DNA of 64,000 nt from Hydrogenophaga sp. A37 (GTDB taxonomy: Bacteria; Pseudomonadota; Gammaproteobacteria; Burkholderiales; Burkholderiaceae_C). The stretch is taken from positions 1 to 64,000 of the forward strand of contig NZ_MUNZ01000079.1 of the NCBI RefSeq assembly GCF_002001205.1, read 5' to 3'. The first letter of the stretch is position 1. Every line of letters begins with the position of its first letter. Shown piece by piece: positions 1 to 8,027 of this stretch. The translations under genes were made by a program, and so were the position numbers. The notes beneath the pieces were generated by a model. It was not told the origin of the DNA and made no database searches. It saw only the letters and a program-made list of their open reading frames with translations.

Positions 1-95
1 GCTGTGGGGGCGGTCTGTGCCAGGGCGGGCAGGGCGGCGCCCAGAGCAAGGGCCAGCAGCAGCGGGCGGAGCGGGAAGGGGGTCTGTGGTCGCAT
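1..95 (-). CDS. Partial exported protein (N-terminus only)
   Basis: Only the first 31 codons lie in the window; the gene runs off the left edge. They form a good Sec signal peptide: a basic start (MRPQ), a leucine/alanine-rich core and an Ala-x-Ala site (PALAQ) where signal peptidase I could cut. The product is therefore probably periplasmic or outer-membrane. Function cannot be told from this piece. It is transcribed divergently from polA, with 70 bp between the two starts. Confidence 0.55.
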   Translation of the reverse strand, partial: MRPQTPFPLRPLLLALALGAALPALAQTAPT

Positions 96-165
96 TCGCC
101 CATTGTAGGCACGGGCCACCGGCGCAGGGCGCCGCCTGGCATTTGGATTCCCCCACAATTGCGCC

Positions 166-3000
166 ATGTCCGAACAAAAAACGCCCACCCCGAGCCTGTT
201 GCTGGTTGACGGCTCCAGCTACCTCTACCGCGCCTTCTTCGCTGGCGGCGAAGCCATGAGCACCACCTTGCCCGATGGCACGGTGCAGAAGACCGGCGCC
301 ATCCGCATCATGATCAACATGATGCAGAAGCTGCTCAAGGACCACCCTTTTGCCTACGGCGCCTGCGTGTTCGACGCCAAAGGCGGCACCTTTCGCGACG
401 TGATCTACCCCGAATACAAGGCCCAGCGCAGCCCCATGCCCGACGACCTGCGCAGCCAGATCGCGCCGATCCACGAGGTGGTGCGCTTCATGGGCTGGCC
501 GGTGCTCGACGTGCCCGGCGTGGAAGCCGACGACGTGATCGGCACCCTGGCCGTGGCCGCTTCGCAGCAGGGCATGAACGTGATCATCTCGAGCGGCGAC
601 AAAGACCTGGCCCAGCTGGTGAACCAGCACATCACCATCATCGACACCATGAGCGGAAAAGTGCGCGACCTGGCCGGGGTGGAGAGCGAGTTTGGCGTGC
701 CCGCCCGCCTGATGCTGGACTACCAGATGCTGGTGGGCGACCAGGTGGACAACGTGCCCGGCGTGCAGGGTGTGGGCCCCAAGACCGCCGTGAAACTGCT
801 GCAGGAATACGGCTCGGTGGACGCCCTCATGGCGCAGGCCGACCAGATCAAGGGCGCCGTGGGCGAGCGGCTGCGCAAGGCGCTCGACTGGCTGCCCACC
901 GGCCGCCAGCTGCTGACCATCAAGACCGACTGCGACCTCAATGGCTGGGTGCCCGACATGCCCTCGCTGGAGGCCATCCGCATCGGCCAGCCCCAGACCG
1001 AACCGCTCAAGACCTTCTACGAAACCTACGGCTTCAAGGGTCTGGCCAAGGCGCTGGGCGGCGGCGAGCCCCCGTCTTTACCCTCTACACTCCCTCGCCC
1101 CTCCGGGGAGAGGGCCGGGGTGAGGGGCGAGCCCACCAACGACCTCTTCAGCGAAGCCGAAACCGCTGAGGCCAGCGAAGCGCCCACACCTTCCAGCACC
1201 CCTGGCTACGACACCATCCTCACCTGGGAGCTCTTCAACACCTGGCTCGCCAAGGTCGAAGCCGCCGAGCTCGTGGCCGTGGACACCGAAACCACCTCGC
1301 TCGACGAAATGGTGGCGCAGATCGTCGGCATCAGCTTCAGCGTGACCCCCGGCGAGGCCGCCTACATCCCGCTCATGCACGCCGGCCCCGACGCCCCCGA
1401 GCAACTGCCGCTGGCCGAGGTGCTCGCCCAACTCAAGCCCTGGCTCGAAAACCCTTTGAGGCACAAGCTCGGCCAGCACATCAAATACGACCGCCACGTC
1501 TTCGCCAACCACGGCATCGAGGTGCAGGGCTATGTGCACGACACCATGCTGCAAAGCTATGTGCTCGAAGTGCATAAACCCCACGGCCTGAGCAGCCTGG
1601 CCGAGCGCCACCTCGGCCGCAGCGGCATCAGCTACGAAGACCTCTGCGGCAAGGGCGCGCACCAGATCCCGTTCGCTCAGGTTGACGTGGCCAAGGCGGC
1701 CGAATATTCGTGCGAAGACTCTGACCAGACGCTCGACGTGCACCGCGCCCTCTGGCCCCAGCTCGAAGCCGACGCCAAGCTCAGGTTCATCTACGAGCTC
1801 GAAATCGCCAGCAGTGAAGCGCTCTACCGCATCGAACGCAACGGCGTCTTGATCGACGCGCCCACGCTCGCCAAACAAAGCCACGAGCTGGGCACGCGCA
1901 TCTTTGCGTTGGAGCAGGAGGCGTATGAAATCGCCGGTCAGCCCTTCAACCTGAGCAGCCCCAAACAGCTCGGCGAAATCTTCTTCGACAAGCTCGGCCT
2001 GCCGGTCATCAAGAAAACCGCCACCGGCGCGCGCAGCACCGACGAAGAGGTGCTGGAAAAACTGGCTGAAGACTACCCACTGCCCGCCAAGATCCTGGAG
2101 CACCGCGGCCTCTCCAAACTCAAGGGCACCTACACCGACAAGCTGGCCCAGCTCGCGCTGCCGCGCACCGGCCGCGTGCACACCCACTACGCGCAGGCCG
2201 TGGCCGTGACCGGGCGCCTCTCCAGCAACGACCCCAACCTGCAGAACATCCCCATCCGCACGGCAGAAGGCCGTAAGGTGCGCGAAGCCTTTGTGGCGCC
2301 CGCCGGCAGCGTGATCGCCAGCGCCGACTACTCGCAGATCGAACTGCGCATCATGGCCCACATCAGCGGCGACGCGGCCCTGCTCAAGGCCTTTCAGGAC
2401 GGCATCGACGTGCACCGCGCCACCGCGTCTGAGGTGTTCGGCATCACGCCCGCCGAGGTCAGCAGCGAACAACGCCGCTACGCCAAGACCATCAATTTCG
2501 GCCTCATCTACGGCATGGGCACCTTCGGCCTGGCCAAGTCATTGGGCATCGAGAACGCTGCCGCCAAGACCTACATCGACCGTTACTTCGCGCGCTTCTC
2601 CGGCGTCAAGCAGTACATGGACGACACCCGCGCCCAGGCCAAGGCCCAGGGTTATGTGGAAACGGTTTTTGGCCGCCGCCTCGTGTTGCCCGGCATCCAG
2701 AACGAAAAGGGCGCCCGCCTGGCCGGTCTGGAGCGCCAGGCCATCAACGCGCCCATGCAAGGCACGGCGGCCGACCTCATCAAGCTCAGCATGGTGGCGG
2801 TGCAAAAGGCGCTGGACGAGCAGCAGCGCGGCACCAAGATGATCATGCAGGTGCACGACGAATTGGTGTTCGAAGTGCCCGAGGCGGAAGTGGACTGGCT
2901 CAAGACCGAAATCCCGCGCCTGATGGCGGGTGTGGCCGAACTCAAGGTGCCGCTGCTGGCGGAGGTGGGGGTGGGTGCGAACTGGGATCAGGCGCATTGA
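166..3000 (+). CDS. polA: DNA polymerase I
   Basis: This 944-residue protein is the repair and Okazaki-fragment-processing polymerase. Residues 1-300 are the 5'-3' exonuclease/flap nuclease domain. Residues about 355-545 are the DnaQ-like 3'-5' exonuclease, with the metal ligands kept (Asp373-x-Glu375), so proofreading should be intact. Residues about 560-944 are the polymerase domain, with motif A (DYSQIELR, Asp721), motif B (RRYAKTINFGLIYG) and motif C (VHDELV, Asp898). Residues about 306-322 in the linker are encoded by a palindromic repeat element listed separately, which makes the protein slightly longer than E. coli PolA (928). The ATG at 166 has no Shine-Dalgarno sequence; a -10-like CACAAT ends six bases upstream, which suggests a leaderless transcript. 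Confidence 0.98.
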   Translation: MSEQKTPTPSLLLVDGSSYLYRAFFAGGEAMSTTLPDGTVQKTGAIRIMINMMQKLLKDHPFAYGACVFDAKGGTFRDVIYPEYKAQRSPMPDDLRSQIAPIHEVVRFMGWPVLDVPGVEADDVIGTLAVAASQQGMNVIISSGDKDLAQLVNQHITIIDTMSGKVRDLAGVESEFGVPARLMLDYQMLVGDQVDNVPGVQGVGPKTAVKLLQEYGSVDALMAQADQIKGAVGERLRKALDWLPTGRQLLTIKTDCDLNGWVPDMPSLEAIRIGQPQTEPLKTFYETYGFKGLAKALGGGEPPSLPSTLPRPSGERAGVRGEPTNDLFSEAETAEASEAPTPSSTPGYDTILTWELFNTWLAKVEAAELVAVDTETTSLDEMVAQIVGISFSVTPGEAAYIPLMHAGPDAPEQLPLAEVLAQLKPWLENPLRHKLGQHIKYDRHVFANHGIEVQGYVHDTMLQSYVLEVHKPHGLSSLAERHLGRSGISYEDLCGKGAHQIPFAQVDVAKAAEYSCEDSDQTLDVHRALWPQLEADAKLRFIYELEIASSEALYRIERNGVLIDAPTLAKQSHELGTRIFALEQEAYEIAGQPFNLSSPKQLGEIFFDKLGLPVIKKTATGARSTDEEVLEKLAEDYPLPAKILEHRGLSKLKGTYTDKLAQLALPRTGRVHTHYAQAVAVTGRLSSNDPNLQNIPIRTAEGRKVREAFVAPAGSVIASADYSQIELRIMAHISGDAALLKAFQDGIDVHRATASEVFGITPAEVSSEQRRYAKTINFGLIYGMGTFGLAKSLGIENAAAKTYIDRYFARFSGVKQYMDDTRAQAKAQGYVETVFGRRLVLPGIQNEKGARLAGLERQAINAPMQGTAADLIKLSMVAVQKALDEQQRGTKMIMQVHDELVFEVPEAEVDWLKTEIPRLMAGVAELKVPLLAEVGVGANWDQAH
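1081..1131. repeat. Palindromic REP-like element inside polA
   Basis: A perfect 10-bp inverted repeat (CTCGCCCCTC at 1094-1103 and its complement at 1122-1131) encloses a GC-rich loop with further self-complementarity. It is read in frame as the peptide LPRPSGERAGVRG, in the linker between the two nuclease domains of PolA. The sequence has the look of a dispersed intergenic repeat rather than polymerase coding sequence. That it was inserted is inference, because no empty-site allele can be seen here. Confidence 0.65.
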
Positions 3001-3347
3001 GCGTTGCTGAGAACGCCGCGTAGGCGACGACCCAATCTGCTGGGGCAATGCGCATGTTGGTCCGTTTCGCGCACAGTGCCCACATCCGGCAGATGTTGAT
3101 GAGGTCGACCGGGGCGAGGACCTGGCGGCATTCCCGCAACTGACAATGTCAGCCGTCTCGAAGCCGTGCGATGCAACTGTCCATCCGGCCGACAGCGATC
3201 TCTGGCATATGTCATTTTTTTCACGACTCGCCCGTTTTTTTTTCAGGTTCTGTTGCTCCTGAATGGCTGAGGCTGAAAACGATTGCACAATTTATTGGAT
3301 GTGCGCCCACAACGGGTGCGAGATGGCTCTGAAGGCAAAAAGAAGAA
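3001..3347. other. Gene-free stretch between polA and lyase-type lipoprotein
   Basis: This 347-bp region has no convincing coding sequence. It is less GC-rich than its surroundings near its right end and holds two T-runs (about 3215-3221 and 3234-3242). I see no clear promoter hexamers and no insertion-sequence ends. A short open frame on the minus strand (about 3000-3139) has no recognisable product. Confidence 0.5.
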
Positions 3348-6044
3348 ATGAACATGGATTTTGTGAAAGAGCATCGTCACGGCTGGGTGCAGTCCAGCTT
3401 CGCTTTGATGTTGGTTCTGCTGTTGGCAGGCTGCGGCGGAAACGATCCCAACAAGGCCATCGGCGAGAGTGAGGCTGAGGCGGTGGCAGTGCCCAACGCT
3501 CAGTTGAACGCACAGTCCTTGGCCGAAGCAGAGTCCCAAGCACTCCAGGCAGACGCTTCGGTGCCCTTGGAGAGCCTGCCACCCGGCAGCATTGCCCCCA
3601 AGGTGGCCTACACCTCGGGCGCCATCGCTCGCAAAGCTGCGTTGGTGGGCACCTTGGCCTATCGCTTTTACAACGCCAGCAACGGCGCTCACCTCTACAC
3701 CATCAGCACCACCGAACGCGACGAGTGGGTGGGCAACTCCTCGTTCACTCTGGAGGGCCCGGCCTTCTCGGTGGCCGCTTCTTCCTCGCCCGGTCTCTCT
3801 CCGGTGCACCGCTTTTACAACGTCCGAAACGGGGCGCGCTTCTACACCGCCAGCGAGACCGAGCGTGCCAACGTAGCCGCCACCTTGCCGCACTACAGAT
3901 ACGAAGGAGTGGAGTACCACGCCAGCCAAGTGGCTGGTACCGGCCTGGTACCGCTCTACCGGTTCTATGTGCCGAGCAAGGAGTTTCACTTCTACACCGC
4001 CGACGAGGCTGAGAAGGCCTACATCCGTGCCAATCTGAGCGATGTCTACAGCTACGAAGGCATTGGCTACCACGTGCTTTCCACCCAAACCACTCCCGAG
4101 GACCCCCCCGAGGCCCGCGTTATCAAACACCCAGGCGTTGGGCTCACCCTCTCGGATCTCCAGACGCTCAAGGCGAACGTCGATCAGGGCAGGGAGCCGT
4201 GGAAGTCTGGGTTCAATAATCTGGCCAACCGTCCCAACGCCAGGATCACCTACGCAGGGCGTGGTGGCCCGTTCGCGAAGGTGAGCCGCGCCCCCGACGA
4301 GAATCTCAATGCTTGGCGCAGCGACATGGCCGCGATCTCGGACCAAGCACTGATGTGGTATTTCACTCAGAACGAGCGATACGCGAAGACTGCAAAGTGG
4401 CTGCTGCTTAGGTGGGCCACCACCCACGTTGAGTTTTCAGGTCGCGAGTCCATGCTGGATCTGGGCGACTACGCTGCCGCGTTCGTGGGCGGTGCGGAAA
4501 TCCTGCGCAGCACCTACCCGGGCTGGACGGAGGCAGACACGGCGACCGTCAAGACGTACTTCAAGAACGTCCTGATTCCGGCAGCGAATCCCTATGGCGA
4601 AAGCATGTTCGGCGCAGCCAATAAGGGCTCACTGTCCCTCGTCGCGTTGGGGCTGATGGCGATCTACAACGACGACGCTGAGTTGCTGGACAAGGTTGTC
4701 TATCAGACGCGCACGCTCGCCCATATCGGGTTGCGAAATTCCAATGACATCGGCATGCTCGGCGATTACCTTCGCGACCAGGGGCACGCCCATGGGCAGC
4801 TCGCGTCACTGACCATGCTGGCCGAGGCGCTCTGGAGCCAAGGCATCGACATTTATTCCGACTTTGACAACCGCCTGCTGGCGGCGGGTGAGTATTGGGC
4901 GAGGGTGAACGAGTTCGTCCCCACGACAGCCCTTCCTTTCGGCACCACCGATCGCTACTACACCTCTGACGTCACCAATCGCGGCTGGGACGGCGCCAAT
5001 CGCGGGAGCGTGGCGCTCACTCAGCTCTATGGCGCCTACGTCCTGCGCAAAGGTATCCAGGCACCCTTCATCGCTCAGAGGCGCCTTGGGACGTCCGTGG
5101 GCGGCACCGCCTTCTTGTTCCTCAAGGAGTCCGACACCTCGAAGGCGACGCCCCCGCCGCCGCTGCCCATTCCTTCGGCCACCTCGATCACCTCGGGGTT
5201 CAGCAGTGCTGACATCGGGGGTCCCAGCCAAGCCGGCGCGGCCACATACGCCGCCGGAAAATGGAACGTGGCCGGGTCAGGCTGGGGTATCTGGGACGCA
5301 CTCGACAGCTCCCACTTCGCCTACAAGGCCCTCACCGGCAACAGCACCATCATCGCGAAAGTCGAGTCGGTCGAGAACACCCATCCGTCCGCAATGGCGG
5401 GCGTGATGATGCGCACAAGCCTGGAGTCAGGCGCTCCGCGCGCCTGGATGGCGATCAATAGCAACGGTCAAGCCTTACAGAACATGACGAAACTGGCGGT
5501 GTATGGCAGCTCGAACTACGCAAACAAGGCATTAACCAATGGGAGCTCTGGGCCCATTAACTGGGTGAAGCTCGAGCGCATCGGGAACATCATCACCGGC
5601 TACATTTCTCCCGATGGCACCAATTGGGCAGCCACCAATGTTGGCCGCATCAACGCGCCGGTTCCGGACACCATCTATGTCGGATTGGTGACCACGTCGG
5701 TCACAAGCAAGCTAAACAACAGCGTCTTCAGCAATGTCCAGATCACCGGCGGCGACGGTGGTGCGCCGATCGTCATCCCCGCAGCGCCCGCCATGCTGCT
5801 GGCCTCGCCGGGCGATGGTGCCGTGCCGCTGCGCTGGCAGGCGTCCTTCGGTGCCACCAGCTACACCGTTCACCGCTCCACCTTCAGCGGTGGTCCCTCC
5901 GAGACGATCGCATCGGGCGTCAAGGGCAGTAGCTACACGGACACGTCAGTGACCAATGGCACCACCTACTACTACACCGTCACGGCGACCAACGCCACTG
6001 GAACGAGCGGTAGTTCTCCCGTGGACAGCGCCACACCGCGTTAG
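3348..6044 (+). CDS. Modular lipoprotein: DUF5648 + alginate-lyase-like + ConA-like + FN3
   Basis: The product is an 898-residue surface or periplasmic lipoprotein. The signal peptide ends in a lipobox (LLAGC, Cys29). Residues about 100-245 hold three repeats of the DUF5648 type (YRFYNASNGAHLYT, HRFYNVRNGARFYT, YRFYVPSKEFHFYT). Residues about 255-525 resemble the all-alpha alginate lyase fold (PF05426), including a conserved-looking RDQGHAHGQ stretch. Residues about 565-750 look like a DUF1349-type concanavalin-like beta sandwich, and 755-898 contain a fibronectin type III domain. The likely role is polysaccharide binding and cleavage, but the substrate is unknown and catalysis is not proven. 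A TAG stops the frame just before a discoidin-like domain that is still readable downstream, so the protein has probably lost its C-terminus. An alternative start is Met3. Confidence 0.85.
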   Translation: MNMDFVKEHRHGWVQSSFALMLVLLLAGCGGNDPNKAIGESEAEAVAVPNAQLNAQSLAEAESQALQADASVPLESLPPGSIAPKVAYTSGAIARKAALVGTLAYRFYNASNGAHLYTISTTERDEWVGNSSFTLEGPAFSVAASSSPGLSPVHRFYNVRNGARFYTASETERANVAATLPHYRYEGVEYHASQVAGTGLVPLYRFYVPSKEFHFYTADEAEKAYIRANLSDVYSYEGIGYHVLSTQTTPEDPPEARVIKHPGVGLTLSDLQTLKANVDQGREPWKSGFNNLANRPNARITYAGRGGPFAKVSRAPDENLNAWRSDMAAISDQALMWYFTQNERYAKTAKWLLLRWATTHVEFSGRESMLDLGDYAAAFVGGAEILRSTYPGWTEADTATVKTYFKNVLIPAANPYGESMFGAANKGSLSLVALGLMAIYNDDAELLDKVVYQTRTLAHIGLRNSNDIGMLGDYLRDQGHAHGQLASLTMLAEALWSQGIDIYSDFDNRLLAAGEYWARVNEFVPTTALPFGTTDRYYTSDVTNRGWDGANRGSVALTQLYGAYVLRKGIQAPFIAQRRLGTSVGGTAFLFLKESDTSKATPPPPLPIPSATSITSGFSSADIGGPSQAGAATYAAGKWNVAGSGWGIWDALDSSHFAYKALTGNSTIIAKVESVENTHPSAMAGVMMRTSLESGAPRAWMAINSNGQALQNMTKLAVYGSSNYANKALTNGSSGPINWVKLERIGNIITGYISPDGTNWAATNVGRINAPVPDTIYVGLVTTSVTSKLNNSVFSNVQITGGDGGAPIVIPAAPAMLLASPGDGAVPLRWQASFGATSYTVHRSTFSGGPSETIASGVKGSSYTDTSVTNGTTYYYTVTATNATGTSGSSPVDSATPR

Positions 6045-6462
6045 AGGGTGAACGTCGCCACCGGCGGCATCGCAAACGACAGCGGGAGCACGAGCGGCGC
6101 CATGAGGGCCTTCGACCGGAACACGGGGGACGGGATGGTTCTACAAGGGCACGACCGGCTGGCTGCGGTATGACCTCGGTCACACGGAGCGCGTCCAGCG
6201 CTATGCCATCCGCAGCGCCAGCGGCCAGGTCCCTCGCGATCCGAAGGACTGGCAATTCCAGGGCTCCAGCGACGGCGCCACCTGGACAACGCTCGACACG
6301 CAAAGCAACCAGGCCTTTGCCCGACGCTTCGAGTTGAAGACCTACGTGATCGCGAATCCCAGCCTCTATCGTTACTACCGACTCAACGTCACAGCCAACA
6401 ACGGCGACGCCGTCTTCACGGATCTTGGCGAATTCGAGCTGCTCGTTTCCAGGCCGCAGTGA
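6045..6462 (+). pseudogene. Decayed F5/8 type C (discoidin) domain of the upstream lipoprotein
   Basis: Reading on in the same frame after the TAG at 6042-6044 gives a normal beginning of a discoidin domain (VNVATGGIANDSG, AMRAFDRNTG). At the G5 run near 6126 the frame must shift by one base to continue as GWFYKGTTGWLRYDLG and then to a natural TGA at 6460-6462. The full piece is about 139 codons and ends with a typical LGEFELLV strand. One nonsense change and one extra G therefore separate it from the lipoprotein gene. Sequencing error in the G run cannot be excluded, but two independent lesions make real decay more likely. Confidence 0.7.
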
Positions 6463-6687
6463 ACCCGATACTCGATTGACGTCGGGAGCCAGTGAGCAAC
6501 TGGGCGTGCCGTGGTTGCCCAGACATCCGACCTGACGTTGCGTGACCTTGGATCGAGTGCGTCGGAGGTGTCCGGACCCTGTTTTCGCCGACAGCACCAC
6601 CTTCGGGTTCGGTGCGGCAGGCTGGTGCGGTTTGATTCGATCTTCCCTGGGGCCGCCCCACCACATGCACGTCGCCCGACTGCGAGG
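6463..6687. other. Gene-free stretch after the decayed domain
   Basis: No coding sequence, terminator or repeat with clear ends could be recognised here. Open frames on both strands lack ribosome binding sites and resemble no family I know. Confidence 0.4.
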
Positions 6688-6831
6688 TCACGCGCACTCT
6701 CTTCGCGCCGCGTCGAGCAGGCGGTGCGGTTTGGGCGGGGGGTTGGCCGCGTCGCAGACGGTCAGCAGGCTCAGCCCCCACACGCCGCCCAGGCATCCGA
6801 GAAACTGCAGAATGGGCTCGGCCTGGTTCAT
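6688..6831 (-). CDS. Possible small membrane protein, 47 aa
   Basis: A 47-codon frame starts with ATG at 6831, preceded by an excellent Shine-Dalgarno sequence (GGAGG, spacing 4 bases). The N-terminal half is hydrophobic (LQFLGCLGGVWGLSLLTV) and could form one membrane segment; the rest is proline- and arginine-rich. I do not recognise it. It lies alone in an otherwise gene-free stretch and is read away from the downstream hydrolase gene. The ribosome binding site is the main support, so this is a moderate to low confidence call. Confidence 0.35.
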   Translation of the reverse strand: MNQAEPILQFLGCLGGVWGLSLLTVCDAANPPPKPHRLLDAARRECA

Positions 6832-7016
6832 GACGCCTCCCTGTTGGCTGGTCTCATGGCTGGTTGCGCGGCCATTGGAGCCGCGGTGCGGCGTGGGTCG
6901 CCAACCTGAAATTCTGCGGGCGTTGGCGAATCAAAAATGCCCGAACCGTGATGCCGACCATGCCGCCATTCGCAACTTCGACGGCTTCTTTGTCCCACTT
7001 CAACCAGGAGATTTCC

Positions 7017-7916
7017 TTGTTCAATACCGATCTGATCACCGACAGCCAGGCCTTGCTGGACGCCAGTGATGTGAACAACCAGCCCTCGCGCCGCACGGCC
7101 CTCAAGGCCGCGCTGGGTGTGGGTTACGCCGCTGCGGCGATGCCCATCATGGCGCAGACGGCCATCAAGACGCCGGCCGATGGGCTGACGGCGGGCGAAG
7201 TGATGATCGATGTGAACGGTTTCAAGATGCCGGCCTACCGCGCGGCGCCCGCGGGCAAGACCGGGCTGCCGGTGGTGTTGGTGCTCTCGGAGATTTTTGG
7301 TGTGCACGAGTACATCGCCGACACGGCGCGTCGCTTCGCGAAAGCGGGCTACCTGGCTATCGCGCCCGAGCTGTTCGTGCGTCAGGGCGACGCGCAGAGC
7401 TATGGCGAGATGGCCAAGCTGATGTCCGAGGTGATTTCCAAGGTGCCCGACGCGCAGGTGATGGCCGATCTGGACGCCACGGTGAAATGGGCCGCGGCCA
7501 ACGGCGGCGACACCAGCAAGCTGGGCGTGACCGGCTTTTGCTGGGGCGGGCGCCAGGTGTGGCTCTATGCCGCGCACAACCCCAACGTGAAGGCGGGCGT
7601 GGCCTGGTACGGCCGCCTGGTGGGCCAGGCCAGCGAGCTGAACCCGAAGCACCCGGTGGACGTGGCGGCCAAGCTGAGCGGGCCGGTGCTGGGCCTGTAT
7701 GGCGCGGCCGACACCGGCATCCCCCTTGACACGATTGATAAGATGAAGGGCGTTTTGGCTGGCGGCAATGCGGCGGCCAAGGCCTCGAGCTTTGTGGTGT
7801 ACCCGGATGCGCCGCACGCCTTTCACGCCGACTACCGACCGAGCTTCCGCAAGGAGGCGGCCGAAGACGGCTGGAAGCGGGCGACGGCCTGGTTCAAGCA
7901 GCACGGCGTGGCCTGA
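7017..7916 (+). CDS. Dienelactone hydrolase family protein, Tat-exported
   Basis: This is an alpha/beta hydrolase of the dienelactone hydrolase family. The nucleophile is Cys175 in GFCWGG, with the Asp in YGAADTG and the His in PDAPHAFH completing the triad. The N-terminus carries a twin-arginine motif (PSRRTALK, Arg25-Arg26) followed by an alanine-rich core ending at MAQ, so the enzyme is probably exported folded by Tat. I chose the TTG at 7017 because AGGAG lies 6 bases upstream and the Tat signal then begins about 23 residues in. Longer in-frame starts (ATG at 6951 or 6864) lack a ribosome binding site. The substrate is unknown. An intrinsic terminator follows. Confidence 0.85.
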   Translation: MFNTDLITDSQALLDASDVNNQPSRRTALKAALGVGYAAAAMPIMAQTAIKTPADGLTAGEVMIDVNGFKMPAYRAAPAGKTGLPVVLVLSEIFGVHEYIADTARRFAKAGYLAIAPELFVRQGDAQSYGEMAKLMSEVISKVPDAQVMADLDATVKWAAANGGDTSKLGVTGFCWGGRQVWLYAAHNPNVKAGVAWYGRLVGQASELNPKHPVDVAAKLSGPVLGLYGAADTGIPLDTIDKMKGVLAGGNAAAKASSFVVYPDAPHAFHADYRPSFRKEAAEDGWKRATAWFKQHGVA

Positions 7917-7940
7917 ACGGGCCGCACGGTATGCCACGCA

Positions 7941-7964
7941 GGGCCGCGAAAGCGGCCCTTTTTT
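7941..7964 (+). terminator. Intrinsic terminator after hydrolase gene
   Basis: GGGCCGC and GCGGCCC pair around a GAAA tetraloop and are followed directly by six T residues. It lies 25 bp after the hydrolase stop codon. Confidence 0.9.
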
Positions 7965-7972
7965 CTGCCCCT

Positions 7973-8009
7973 TTGACGGGCGCGGGGTACCCGTCAAGGG
8001 GCCCTTGAC
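7973..8009. promoter_or_regulatory. Overlapping palindromes upstream of ZIP transporter
   Basis: TTGACGGG (7973-7980) is repeated inverted at 7990-7997 with a 9-base spacer. The right arm overlaps a second perfect palindrome, GTCAAGGG-G-CCCTTGAC (7993-8009). This ends 18 bp before the ZIP start codon, a position that suits an operator. The binding protein is unknown, and a dispersed repeat is the alternative. Confidence 0.4.
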
Positions 8010-8027
8010 GAGTACCTTGGAACAAGA

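Noticed and set aside
1078-2472. A long open frame antisense to polA (464 codons)
   Set aside because: High GC content opens the antisense frame of strongly biased genes. The product is a His/Gly/Val-rich sequence with no domain and no ribosome binding site.
3000-3139. Possible remnant of a gene on the minus strand after polA
   Set aside because: The short frame gives no recognisable protein and has no start signals. It could not be tied to a transposase or any family.
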